DNA from: Musa acuminata AAA Group
Taxonomy: Eukaryota > Streptophyta > Magnoliopsida > Zingiberales > Musaceae
Length of the DNA stretch: 64,000 nt
Assembly (NCBI RefSeq): GCF_036884655.1
Contig: NC_088348.1
Coordinates: 28,524,501-28,588,500, forward strand
Direction of reading: 5' to 3'
Every line of letters starts with the position of its first letter. The first letter of the stretch is position 1. The notes beneath the pieces are model-generated. The model was not told where the DNA came from. It worked only from the letters and a program-made list of their open reading frames with translations, and searched no databases. Positions 1 through 11,000 of this stretch are shown piece after piece. A program made the translations under genes and the position numbers.

Positions 1-446
1 CCAATCAACTACGACATCAAATTTCATATCTCAAACATATGAAAAGTTTTTACTATCAAGGTTACCTATGAACAAGTTCAAGAGACCCATGCTATGCTGG
101 TACAAGGTTACATGGCTTAAGAGGACTCCAAGACATGCTGTAATTGCATGGCGGGCAATATAAAACAAACTGATGAAACAAGACGGATAAGTCAGTCGGC
201 AATCACCTTTCATGCAGGGGGTAATGTCATTTGTTAAGAGTACTCTTTGCAGTAACAGTGTTGGCTGCAAGTGCTGTGCTTTGGTCCTTCATGTATAGAC
301 ATGTATATCTCTTATACATTTTTTGTTTTCTTGTTTTGATATAAGATACTTCTAATTACAAAAAAAAAAAGAATCTTCATTGAATAACACAACTATAAAA
401 CCAAATTCTACTGTCTCAAAGTTTTTCAGTTAAGAAAGGCACAAAC

Positions 447-551
447 CTGAAATTTTGTTAAACCTTCAGTCAAATATGGCCATGCTTGAGTAGTATATTC
501 CCTTACAGCTCTCCAAGAGTTGCCAAAGTTCTTCTGACACTCGTCCAGTGC
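447..551 (-). CDS. Internal exon of an unidentified minus-strand gene
   Basis: A 105-nt stretch is open for exactly 35 codons and is bordered on the minus strand by a plausible AG acceptor (after ATTAAAAG) and a CAG/GTTTGTG donor. The encoded peptide starts ALDECQKNFGNSWRAV and continues with aromatic and charged residues in a way typical of real protein; I do not recognise the family. The exon would belong to a gene that starts near 1300 and continues beyond the left edge. No function can be assigned. The phase (0 at both ends) and the composition are the only support, so the model is tentative. Confidence 0.45.
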
Positions 552-1053
552 CTTTTAATAGCATTTAACTTATGTAAGACTTATGACCAGCAGCTAGAGA
601 CAAATACTAGGCTTAGCAAAGTAACTACTCTAACTATCAAAGAATGTGAAAAAAACTTGTCGAGTCAATAGGCATAAGGAATTGGAAAGAAAATTCCATG
701 GTGAAATATGTTCCATGCACCAGAACAAACTAGCATTAAACCAAATTTCCACTCATTTTTATGATAATACTTATCCTTTTCTACGTAAGAAGGATATATA
801 CCGATCATCTTGACATGGGCCGGTATTCAAAGACAATATTTCACAACAGATAATAACAAATAACCATCGATTCTCCCCCAAAATTGTGATTATAATGCAG
901 CCTGAAATTATAATATGATAAAGAAAATAAGCATAAAAAGCACTTAAAATTCAATTCTTGCCGGAATAGTCAAACCATGTGGAAAGCACCCGTTAGGTAA
1001 AATCGAGATTGATGATAAGAAAAGCATGACTGGGGGGATTCAAAGGCAGACCT

Positions 1054-1308
1054 TTCGAGTTGGACGGATTGGCGCTTGGCGGCGGTGCGAGCGACGAAGG
1101 GGATGACCTTTCTGGCGGTCGCACTGCCGAGGTATCCTAAGTGGCTGACGTCGGTAGCGTCGGCGAAGACCACCGGATCCGCCGCCTCGGACAAAGAGGA
1201 GGGCGGCGATCTACATCTCCGCGCGGCCGATCGGAGAGAGGAGGACGAGGAGGAAAGCTTACGGGAACGTAAGGCGAAGGGATTTGGGAGTTCGTAACGG
1301 CTCCTCAA
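1054..1308 (-). other. Possible first (5' or leader) exon of the same minus-strand gene
   Basis: This GC-rich block lies head-to-head with the uL15m gene. On the minus strand it ends in a good donor (CGAAAG/GTCTGCC at about 1053). One frame is open throughout and gives a Ser/Arg-rich organelle-targeting-like segment, but it has no ATG: the frame begins at a TTG directly after a TGA. A second frame contains only an ATG followed at once by a stop. It may therefore be an untranslated leader exon, or the coding start may have been lost. The remainder of 1-1053 shows no other exon I can defend, only AT-rich intron-like sequence. Confidence 0.3.
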
Positions 1309-1644
1309 TCACTTGTCGGTGGGTGGGAATCGAGGGAGAATGAGTTGGGTGGCGGGAGTAAAGGCGTGGAAGAGATTCTCTTCCCATACTACCCTCATTC
1401 TTTAATATATTCCTCTCTCTATCCTTTTCTTGAACAAAAATTATTAAATAAATCAAATATTAAATAAATTAATATTTAATGTATAAATATGCTGATTGAT
1501 ATATAATTAATAAAAAGATTTTCCTTAATAATTTAACATAAATAGTTTTGATTTTTATTATGCGGAGATGTCAAGCTTTGTCTCGGATCGGATCGAGTCG
1601 AGGCCATAGGATCCAACCCGCTAAGGTTCCTCCTCCGTAACAAG

Positions 1645-1654
1645 CCCTAAACCC
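1645..1654 (+). promoter_or_regulatory. Telo-box-like motif upstream of uL15m
   Basis: The sequence CCCTAAACCC lies about 130 bp upstream of the uL15m start codon. Short interstitial telomere motifs (AAACCCTA and shifts of it) are known to be enriched in promoters of plant ribosomal-protein and translation genes, which fits the gene downstream. The position is seen directly; the regulatory role is inferred. Confidence 0.4.
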
Positions 1655-1785
1655 AGTTAAGCCCCCTCCACCTTCGTTGTTCCGCGATCCGACAGCCGAA
1701 AGTTCTCCTCCTCCCGCCTGCACCGAACGGATCGAATGCACCACCCGCCGCCGGCTAAAACCTACGCTCGTAACCGCCCCTAGCC

Positions 1786-4778
1786 ATGTGGCGGCGCCGC
1801 CTCTCCCTCCTCTCTGATCTACCCTTCCCGATCCGTCGCCCGCTGCCAGTCACCCGACCCCCCTCGATCTCCATCGCGCCCCTCGCCAGAGCCCTGAAGC
1901 CCCCACCTCCTACCGCGGCGGCGGCGGCGGCGATGGATGCCGGCTTTACTCCGTTCGGGATCTTTAGGTCTTCGTACAGCGGGATGGCGATGGGGTCGTC
2001 TCCGGCGACGGCGAGCCTGCTGAGCCTGAACGATCTGAGGGATAACAAGGGGGCGCGGCAGAAGAAGAAGCGGAAAGGGAGGGGTATTGGGTCGGGGAAA
2101 GGGAAGACGGCCGGAAGGGGGCACAAGGGGCAGAAGGCTCGAGGGACGAGCAAGTTTGGGTTCGAGGGTGGCCAGACGCCGCTCCGCCGTCGACTCCCCA
2201 GGCGGGGTTTTAAGAATCCCTTCAGCCTCACCTTCCAGGTGACCTGATTGCATTACTTTCCACGATCTCGTATATCTCTTTCTATGTTGCGTTAGATTGT
2301 CCTGTTCTCTTCTTCTGCTGGTTTTTTCGGGGACGAAATGGTGCCACAGAAACGAAAAGGCGATATTTTTAGTAATGCATTGCATTTCCGGTTGTACAGA
2401 TGGATATAGCTTGATGTATTGTTAGGAACTATTGTCTGATAACAATCACATCATAGATTGTGTACTTCAAGGGTTGAGTGCTTGCTTTTCTCTGTATATC
2501 TAAGCTATCACTACTCATGATCCCATATGAATTGGAAGAGCTTTACATCACCACCACATCTCAGAAAGCGCACGCAACCCTTGTAGTTAAAACAAGGGTT
2601 GAGTGCGCTTTCTGAGATGTGGTGGTGATGTAAAGCTCTTACAATTCATATGGGTTCATGAGTAGTGCTAGCTTAGATATACAGAGAAAAGAAATCTACT
2701 AGAATTCTCACTGTTACATGAAACATTTATATATCCATGTATATTGTTGTATATGTGTCCATTTCCATTGCTTATTTTGTGCCAACAATTTATTATATTA
2801 TGTTTCCATAATTTAGGAGCTCCATACTTCTTTAAGAGTGTTGGAAGGAGTTGCATTGGTAATAACTTGATGTCCATTGCAACTTTAAGCATGAAGAACT
2901 AGATGCCTTGATCAAGAATCAGCCTTTTGAACATTTCAACTTTTCCAATATGGGTTTTGATGTTTCAGACAACTACCAATTTGATGGAAAACCGGACAGA
3001 ATGATTCGTCAATAAATACGTCTAACTCTGGGGCTAAATGATCCGTGGCCGACATCTCATAGGAACTATTCTGTTGAAGGGGAGGGGAGGACTATTTTAT
3101 GCTAATGCAAAAGAAGCGGCTCTCGTCACTTGCTTTTCAGGCTGTTCTCCTGCTCGCCTAATTTACTTTATTGCTTGGTGGCCACTTCTGACGTCTGCAG
3201 TATCCAAGTTGTTTCCTGTTTATTCAACTTAACTTATTTTGTTATGCTCATTGTGTCATTTTTGCATTAATTTCAAACATATTTTCACGCTTAATAAATT
3301 GCTGAGCAGTTGGAGGAACAATTGTTTGTTCTGATGTATAAGAACTTCTAGCAGATGAAATAACTGCATGATTTTCCATATTTTTTTTTCTTTATGGGTT
3401 CTTTGGCCATTTCATGCGTGCTTGGGTAAGCTAAGGTTAATTTCCATTGTTGCTAATGTTTCATTAGCTTGTGTTGTTCTTTAAATTAACTTCATATTTG
3501 TTCAAAAAGAAAAAAAAATCTGTTATATTTGTTTGTTTTATTGATATTATGTTTATAACAGCCTGTAGGTTTGGGGAAGATTGCAAAACTCATAAATGCA
3601 GGAAAAATTGACTCGTCAGAACTTATTACTATGAAAACCCTTAAGGTACTCAACTTTATCTTCATATGTGCATGTTGGTGTTGTCTGATTGATTCAAATT
3701 AAATCTGAATTCCCCATGACTGTAGGATACAGGTGCAATAGGAAAGCATATAGAGGATGGCATCAGGTTGATGGCTCATGGTTCTGAACATATCAACTGG
3801 CCGATACACCTTGAGGTAAGTTATTGTTAGAAGATAACTTGAAAGCAAATTGCTTAACGAAATACATGATATCTTGATTGGTTGGTTGGCACCTCGCCAA
3901 TCTTTCACTGTCACTTGCCCTCATCAGTGATCAGTGAAATTATCATCACTTTTAAACCACACTAGTTTTGGTTAGTGATCTTGATTCGACATATTTTTTG
4001 TACCTTTCAGTTAAAATGCTTTATCGTTCTAGATACAGACGCCTTTCCTTTTATAGGGTGAAATTTTCTTTACTCCTGAGATGATAAGTATGATTTTCAC
4101 GATGAAATACTTGCACATATGTTCTTATTTGTACTTGTCATGGCAGCATTTCCAGTAATGTTACGTTTCTTAACTCTCAGCTTCTAAGTTGATTTGTATG
4201 TTGCTGTAATGGAGTCATACCACTGATTGAGTTGATGGCATTGCATGATCAATTTTTTGGGAAGGAAAATATATTATGTAATGCATATTATCTTTTATGT
4301 ATTAATGTACATACAGAAATAATCTGGCATGATCAATGTTACGTTTCTTTTATGTTTTCTCTCACGAAATAATATGACCTGTAGAACTTGCATATGAGTA
4401 TTCCTCCTATCACTATAGACTTAGATGCAATCATACTTTTCCATCGTTCCCTCTAACAATTACAAGTAACATCCCCAATAGATCATTCTTCGGTAACTAA
4501 CATCAATGTGGACTCCACAGGTATCGAGAGTGACAGTTCGTGCAAAAGCTGCGGTGGAAGCTGCCGGCGGTTCCGTGAGAAAGGTGTACTACAACAAGCT
4601 GGGGTTTAGGGCACTGCTCACGCCCGAGTGGTTCGCAAAGAAGGGACGCCTATTACCGAAACCAGCGAGGCCTCCACCGAAGCAGCGAGACAGGGTCGAT
4701 GACATCGGTCGCTTGCCTGCCCCTACCAAGCCGATACCTTCTACAACTGAAGAGAAAGATGCAACAGCAGCTGCTTGA
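1786..4778 (+). CDS. uL15m: Large ribosomal subunit protein uL15, mitochondrial (four exons)
   Basis: The exons are 1786-2238, 3562-3645, 3726-3815 and 4521-4778; all junctions are phase 0, giving 294 aa. The N-terminus ([15 protein letters not shown]) is rich in Arg and Ser and lacks acidic residues, as in a mitochondrial presequence, and an alanine run follows. Residues about 79-151 carry the uL15 core: a basic [18 protein letters not shown] segment, the glycine/lysine-rich [11 protein letters not shown], and [18 protein letters not shown]. Exons 2-4 supply the C-terminal uL15 fold, ending in a Pro/Lys tail. The protein should bind 23S-type rRNA in the mitoribosomal large subunit. The ATG at 1786 is the first in frame. 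Intron 1 (1.3 kb) holds a large foldback, and intron 3 is 705 bp. It is transcribed divergently from the unidentified gene on its left. Family assignment is firm; mitochondrial rather than plastid targeting is inferred from overall similarity. Confidence 0.92.
2485..2691. repeat. 207-bp near-perfect inverted repeat (foldback) in uL15m intron 1
   Basis: The left arm 2485-2584 and right arm 2592-2691 are each 100 bp and are reverse complements apart from about four mismatches, around a 7-nt loop (AGTTAAA). The outer ends read CTTTTCTCTGTATATC and its complement. A 13-bp piece of the loop-proximal arm (CAAGGGTTGAGTG) is repeated again just outside the left arm at 2468-2480. No clear target-site duplication is visible. 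It could be a young foldback MITE or a hairpin RNA precursor. The high arm identity suggests recent origin or ongoing conversion. Confidence 0.85.
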
Positions 4779-5325
4779 AGCACCAATTCTGAAGATGCAT
4801 CAGTGACAACTGCTTCTTGAACAAGACAAATCATGCTGATGGCCTCCATTGCTGTTTGAATTGGTTGCTCTTTGTCATGTACTCGAAGAGATCTCACTCA
4901 ATAATCCAAGCTTGGTGGTTCTGTACCATTTGGATCCTGCACTCCTATTGTAATGTTACTTTGCAGAAGAATTGTTCTTAAATTATGAATCACTGTCAAT
5001 TCATCTATAGTGTTATTAATCAACAATTAATAACATGAGATTAATCTTTAATCTCCGGTATTGGTGATGCCGACGTCGATTATGTCTCACCAGCCTCTCT
5101 CATGGCGAGGAGAAGACGCGCAAGCAATCAATGCCATCAAAATACGTGCGCCTACGCGGCCAATCCAAAGCTTCTTCTCAACTCATCTTCCATGCACGTG
5201 CATTGGCCGCATCAGATTCTTAGCCTACAAATAATGAGTTGGTCCTCTCTTCCCTCTGCTCCCTCTTCTTCTCTCTCCTCTCTCGTTCCTCTTCTTCTTC
5301 TTCTTCTCCCCCTTGATTGGATGAA
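4779..5325. other. uL15m 3' flank and Dof promoter/leader
   Basis: This spacer contains the 3' untranslated region of uL15m and then the promoter and leader of the Dof gene. From about 5240 to 5311 it becomes a pyrimidine-rich tract (TCTTCTTC-type), typical of plant 5' leaders. An ATG at 5102 opens a long frame that overlaps the Dof reading frame out of phase; I take this as promoter or leader sequence and not a gene. Confidence 0.5.
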
Positions 5326-6006
5326 ATGTTGTCCTACGTTCCGCGGCCGGTGGCGCCGACTTGCCCCCGCTGCGTCTCCTCCAACACCAAGTTCTGCTAC
5401 TACAACAACTACAGCCTCAGCCAGCCGCGGTACTTCTGCAAGGCCTGCCGGCGTTACTGGACCGAGGGCGGATCGCTCCGCAACGTGCCCGTGGGCGGCG
5501 GCTGCCGTAAGAGCCGACGGGGCAAGCCGGCCAGGGCGCCGTCCGCCGTCGCTGCCGTGGCCGGTCGCGACGTGATCCGCCCCGACCTCATGCTGAACGA
5601 CATCGTGAGTAACTCAGGCATCGCCCCCGCCCCCGCCGACGGCTCAGCCATCGACCTAGAGGTGCTGTATGCCAAGTACATGGATCCAAGCCCGGCCGTG
5701 CGGCCGGAATCCTCGCAGCCCGCAGTAGAGTCAGGCTCGTGCAACCAAATCCCTGCGCCATTTCCCGATCACCAACTGTTCTTGGAGTGGGAAAGCATCC
5801 TAACTCAGCCGGTGGAAGAAGACCTGCAGAACAAAGTGGATTCAAGCAGTCCTCGAGCGTATCCAAAGCAACCTGTCGACAACTATGTATGGTGGGGGGA
5901 TTCTTCAAGTGATGCAGATCTAATACATGAGGAGCAAAGCCTGGTGCATGACAATTGGATCGGATCACTGGATGACTCGAGTTGGGAGGCGTTCTACAGA
6001 TGCTGA
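5326..6006 (+). CDS. Dof-type zinc finger transcription factor
   Basis: A single exon encodes 226 aa. The start was set at the ATG at 5326; the frame is open slightly upstream but only from a TTG codon. Residues about 13-62 form a complete Dof domain: the CPRC pair, the spacer [20 protein letters not shown], the CKAC pair, then [20 protein letters not shown]. The four zinc Cys fit C-x2-C-x21-C-x2-C. A basic stretch (KSRRGKPAR) follows and probably helps nuclear entry. The C-terminal half is acidic and aromatic ([33 protein letters not shown] end), which looks like a small activation region. Dof proteins bind AAAG cores in plant promoters. Which Dof subgroup it belongs to cannot be settled by eye. 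The very GC-rich 5' half is typical of monocot intronless regulators. Confidence 0.95.
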   Translation: MLSYVPRPVAPTCPRCVSSNTKFCYYNNYSLSQPRYFCKACRRYWTEGGSLRNVPVGGGCRKSRRGKPARAPSAVAAVAGRDVIRPDLMLNDIVSNSGIAPAPADGSAIDLEVLYAKYMDPSPAVRPESSQPAVESGSCNQIPAPFPDHQLFLEWESILTQPVEEDLQNKVDSSSPRAYPKQPVDNYVWWGDSSSDADLIHEEQSLVHDNWIGSLDDSSWEAFYRC

Positions 6007-6530
6007 TCATGTCCGATCTTCTTCTACATTCGAGAATGTGCGTGTGAGAGAGACGTCATAGACTTCATGGCTTACGGAGAGGGATACATTAATTGCCTCT
6101 TTGAAGTCAACATTGGGGTTAACGTTGAAATCTGTAGCAAGAGGAGACATACCAAACACCTCGATTAGCTCCCACAGTCAAACTATATATCACACGATTC
6201 TTAAATTTATTGCTTATAATGGATGGATGGGTTCATATCGATAACTTGATTTATAATTATATATGAGTTGATGTAATCTTCGATTGGTCGAAGAGTATGA
6301 AATTATATTCAAGAGGTTTTCCTGATGCCACATAATCAATCTCCAATATATATATATATATATGGAGATGAACAGCCTCTGGGATATTGCAACGCAAGTA
6401 TCACCAAGAACGAGCACAGCACATGGTGGTGATCCAAGAGTACGACGACGGCCCATGATCCAAGGCAAAGTGCTTCGGAATCACAACCCCAGGTTCACAA
6501 GGCAAAGCATCAGAATTATCCTTAGACACT
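6007..6530. other. Dof 3' flank with short TA microsatellite
   Basis: This is the Dof 3' untranslated region and spacer. A short (TA)n run sits at about 6346-6362. Small open frames here show no recognisable protein. Confidence 0.4.
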
Positions 6531-6819
6531 GGGCTAATTATATATTATATTTATAATTAATTATTTTAATTTTTAATTTTTTTTATATTTTTAGAAATTA
6601 TATTATAATTTTTATATTTATAAAAAAATTTTAATTATGTTTCTTCTCATATCATCGATTAAGCATGTATAATATTTTTATCAACGAGATCGACGATATG
6701 AGAAGAAATTAGATTAAATATTTCATTCTCATAAATATAAAATTTTTAATATAATTTTTAAAAATATAGATATTAAAATATTAAAGATAACTATTACATA
6801 AATAATATGTAATTAGTCC
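6531..6819. mobile_element. AT-rich foldback MITE candidate
   Basis: The left end GGGCTAATTATATATTAT and the complement of the right end GGACTAATTACATATTAT form imperfect terminal inverted repeats. The complementarity continues inward with many mismatches through ATTTTTA-rich sequence to a central hairpin holding CTTCTCATATCATCGATTAAGCATG and its partner. The element has no coding capacity. I could not find a clean target-site duplication, so the superfamily is open. A diverged piece of its right half (about 6696-6795) recurs at about 50148-50240, which supports a dispersed repeat. Confidence 0.55.
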
Positions 6820-6866
6820 TTATATACCACATAATCTATTATTGCCGAATAAGATGTGTCATGTCG

Positions 6867-6868
<2 letters not shown>

Positions 6869-6906
<38 letters not shown>
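6869..6906. repeat. (AT)n microsatellite
   Basis: An uninterrupted run of about 18 AT dinucleotides separates the MITE-like block from a small GC-richer island (6907-7090). That island encodes nothing I recognise. Confidence 0.9.
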
Positions 6907-6908
<2 letters not shown>

Positions 6909-7084
6909 TTCATCCGCCGGAACGTTTGCCTAGTACGCAAACTGTTCGACCTCGTGTGGTGGTACCTCCCCATCGCCGGTGCAAGCTGCGGCAGTACCTC
7001 ATCATGTGATTCATGCTGAACACCTTCTCCCCAAAGAAAACCCTCACCGAGCGTATGAATTCCCTCGCATTTTTTGGCTGGTCA

Positions 7085-7850
7085 GGATCTTGATGAAATA
7101 TCAATCTCTATATTTTAAAAATATATATTGATATCCATATAGCCATATAATTATGAAGATAAAATATCTAGGTACATTTATCATAACATTATTAGTTTTA
7201 TTAAAAAAAATAAAATAAAAAGGATAAAAATATAATTTTAATACTATTGTCTGTGATAACAAATAACGACATCGTTGGGGGTCGTGAATAACTGTTGTGA
7301 ATGAAAAGAGTGATGATGATATGTGAAGGTTGTTTTATATTTGCATCGATATTGATGTAGTTGGAGTAGCGATGAGAGGTGAGGGCTATTCTACATTTGT
7401 GTTAATATTAATGCAGTTGTCAAATGACGAAAGGACTATCGATACAAATACCAAGCGGCATTGTTCTGTATTTGCATCAGTGTCAACATAGTTATTAAAC
7501 AATATTATTTGATATTTACATTGATGACCTTTTCGTCGCTCAATAATTATATTGGTACCGTTGTAAATGCAAAGCAAAGAAATGACTACTTGATAACTAT
7601 ATCGACGTCGACATAAATATAGAATAGCTCTCACATCTCATACTTATTCTCCTCATCCACAATGGGCACCTAGGCCCCGGTGACACAATCATTCGTTACT
7701 ACTAACTAGAACGTTAGAATTACCATCAACATGATATTTAGGCAAATAAATATAGATGTTTCACTATAGAAATATCAATATAATTTTTTAAAATATAAAT
7801 ATAATTACTATAAGGGTTAATTTGTTATAAGTCTGATTATGATATTTAGA
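7085..7850. repeat. Diverged large foldback region with internal repeats
   Basis: The outer parts (ATTTTAAAAATATATATTGATATC near 7115, and the complement of the AT-rich block near 7765-7800) are inverted copies of each other. Inside, 7369-7443 (GAGGGCTATTCTACATTTG) pairs with 7577-7645. Between them, a motif of the type TTTGCATCGATATTGATGTAGTT recurs several times with heavy drift. This looks like an old non-autonomous foldback transposon. Borders are approximate and no gene is present. Confidence 0.45.
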
Positions 7851-8047
7851 AATGTAAAAATCGAGGTTATTCCGGTAAATATGTTTGAACGAACCGAATA
7901 AAGGGCAAAAAACACATGATATCTACCGTCTGATTAGTTCCAAACGGTGGTTGATTCAAGATAAATCGTCAGCACACCTCATTCCCGTGTACGTGTGCGC
8001 ACCGTGGGCGGCGGGCGAGGTGCTCTTCTCGCGGCCGCCTCAGGTTG

Positions 8048-8053
8048 TATATA
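8048..8053 (+). promoter_or_regulatory. Possible TATA box of the GET2/G1IP-like gene
   Basis: TATATA lies 45 bp upstream of the start codon in an otherwise GC-rich stretch. If used, it would give a very short leader. The assignment rests only on position and sequence. Confidence 0.3.
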
Positions 8054-8092
8054 GCATCGCTCTCGGCGTCTCGCGATAACCGGCCGACGGAT

Positions 8093-11000
8093 ATGGAGAG
8101 CGCAAGGGAGGCTCGCCGACGGAGGATCTTGGAGCGTGGGACCGACCGCCTCGCCTTCATTGCCGGCCAAGCCCGGTCCATCCCCGATTCATCTCCTCCT
8201 CCGTCTCCTTCTCCTCCACCTCCGAAGGAAGCGCATCCTAAGACCTCCGGTAAGATCTCCTTCCTCCTCTTCCCTTCTTTGTTCCAGTTTCCTCTATTCT
8301 TCACTTTGTAGTGCTATCTTGCCCTCTTTTAGTTGATTACCTGCTCGATCTACGTCACAGGATGTTTCTGACCCCATCTTCTGTTTTAAATGTTATCTTG
8401 ATATCTTTTTAGTGGATTCCTTGCTCGATCTAGGTCGCACCATGTTAACGAATCATCTTTCCTTTGAAACGTATTTGCATTTGGATGCGTTGAACCTCTG
8501 ATGAGAGGAGTCGTCCTATTTTTGGTAGATGCGTTTTAGGGCTCGATTGCTGCGTTGCAACTTGGTACTCAATTTACCTTTCAACGCCGATCATAAAGAC
8601 CTGTTTCTTCTCCACACTTCAGAAAATAAGATCTTTAGTTAAGATATCTCGTCTTTCGTTCATTCTGTCGGGCGAACGAGGGAGTTGTTTTACACAATCT
8701 GGATAGCTAATGCAAGCTTCTGTTGTTGTTGATTCGTTCTCGGCATGGAAATTTCTTGATGCGCTTTTTTCCTTTTCCTAATCATGTTTTTGGAGCACTG
8801 ATCGCAAAGAAAATGTTATCTGATGATTCATACTTTTGGTGCTCGTTAGAAAATGTTATTTGAAGATTAGCTGTGTTGATTCCCACAAAGAAGGGGCATG
8901 ATATTTGGTTTTGAAAAGAATGTGTTCTTCTTTGGTAACTGTAAGGTAAGTAACCATGAATGGGATTAGCTCTTGAATAACAAGACTTGTTACGATCATT
9001 GATGCTCCCTTTGTGGGAAAAGAAAAACGACCAATTTGGTAATAGAGATTTACACTTAAGTTCTTCGGCTTTCTATGCGTGACAATAGTGTCAATGGTTT
9101 TGAGTTTTATCCTTGCTGCAAGCTTGTTATGGCTGCCGAGAAATGAAATCTTTGATGTATTAAATTATTTGTTGTTTCCTCCTCCCATTTGGACTGTTAA
9201 TGCCTGACAAACCTTTTCCTTGGAGAAGTTTTCGATTCTGGAATTGTGTTTCCTTCATCTCGGGACCAACAGAAAGAATACTGTTTGTTCCTTAGAACCC
9301 TATCTGAGGGTTTACTTTAATTTTGTAGCTGCTATTTATTCATGTTGAGTAGCATCAGTTCATTTTTGTTTTCAGTAAGAATTAGGGTCATTTTTATTCT
9401 ACATGCTGTACTTGCTTATTCTTTTATTAGATATTAATTTTAAGGTCAATAAAATATTGGAAATGTTCCTTTGTTGTGCCTATTCTAAATCTGATATCAA
9501 CTCAGATTTTCAGTTGTCTGGTCAGTGGGTGGTTACTAAATAATCTTACTCAAGGAACTATAGACCATTCTGCAACTATTGGATGCCTATCTGTATTTGT
9601 CTCTTCCGCTGCTCTTTTATTTCCTTCACAAAAAAAAAAGAAAAAGAAAAAAAGAAGAAGAAAGGAACAAAGGGTAAATGTGGGTTGATTGGTATGTCTC
9701 TCATAGTTTTCGGTTAGGTGCATTGAAGTGCAAGACCCGTATGAAAGAATTTCTTGAGATGATTATATTTTTTATTTTTAAACCACCCTAAGAGGGTCAA
9801 CTTCGACTTTTGGAATTTCATTACTATGACATAAACCAAGACCAAATATGTACTAAGAACACCTCTATTGGAACAAATGGTCAACTTTGCTGATGCAAGT
9901 GTAATGTTATTGTTGGTTGAATTGAGCTGAATTAACACAGTTCAAAATCATTTTATACTAGTGTTTTCAATAGGCGCTCAGGCGGTCAACTAGGCGCCTG
10001 GGTTAGGCGAGGCGAGGCCTAAGTGCCTTGGAACAGGTCTGGGTGAGTCGATTCAAGGAGGCGCCACTCGGGTGCACACCTAAACCTAGACATTGAGCAA
10101 CTTTAAGTGTGCACCCGATCCAATTAAAGCATGGGTTTGATTGGGTTCAATCAATTTGAATGAGTTGGCTCAACTGAATCAACTAATCGACAACTTACTC
10201 TCCCCCACCGCTTGTGCACTCGACCCAGTTGAAGGAACCCAGTGGAAGAAACCCTACCGTGAGCCTCCTCCCTACACAAATGGACCATGAGCCTCCTCCA
10301 CCCTATGCCGTCGTGTGCAGGATCCCCCTTTGGCTTAGGTCGTTGATCGCGAGCCTCTTTCGCTCTACGTTATTGTGTGTAGTGTCTTCCTTCAGATTAA
10401 GTCATCGCCCGCGAGGCTCCTTTGCCCTACGCCGCCTTGTGCAGCTTTGTATCTCCGCCGTGTGAGCTTATATTGTCGACCAACTTTGTTCCACCAGTTG
10501 CTACCTTCCTCCACCCTAAGCACCACCGTAGCTTGAGTCAAAGAAGCCAACCTTCCTCCACCGTGCACTGCTGCCTTCCTCAGGACCATACCATCACGGA
10601 CTTAGCTAGAATTGCCTAAGTCGTGAGGCACCCTTGCGGCAAAGACGCGAACTTAGCTTGCGTTGCCGAAGTCGCGAGGCATCCTTGCAGCAAAGATGCG
10701 AACTTAGCTTGCGTTGCCTAAGTTGCGCTTCGCCCTTGCGATTTGCGTCCGTAAAGATCAGCCCACTTGCAACCTCTCGCAGGTCCTGAAGGACCTGTAA
10801 AAGAGAAAGTTGATTAGTTCGAAAAATGAGCGACGGACAAGTCCCGACGTCTCGCGAAAAGGGGAAGCTTTACAAGCAATTCAGCGAGCACCTTGCGTGC
10901 ACAAGAGAAAAGAGGGAGAGGAGGAAAACAAAGACTTTAGAGGGTTGAATGAACAACTGCAAGTTCACAAACAACTGCTCACCGGGTGCCGGGTGCGACA

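Noticed and set aside
1755..2385. Minus-strand open frames of 158 and 188 codons
   Set aside because: They are GC-rich shadows opposite uL15m exon 1, and the plus-strand frame has the ribosomal protein signature.
5102..5575. 157-codon plus-strand frame starting before the Dof gene
   Set aside because: It overlaps the Dof domain out of frame and is made of leader pyrimidine repeats and shifted GC-rich codons.
6910..7104. Small GC-richer island with open frames on both strands
   Set aside because: Fragments such as RSVRVFFGEKVFSMNHM looked protein-like, but I could not match them to a family and neither strand gives a longer gene.
9955..9959. ATACT at the left TIR border, equal to the target duplication of LTR copy C
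   Set aside because: A five-base match is easily chance; the same sequence directly abuts copy C at 15863-15867, which explains the duplication better.
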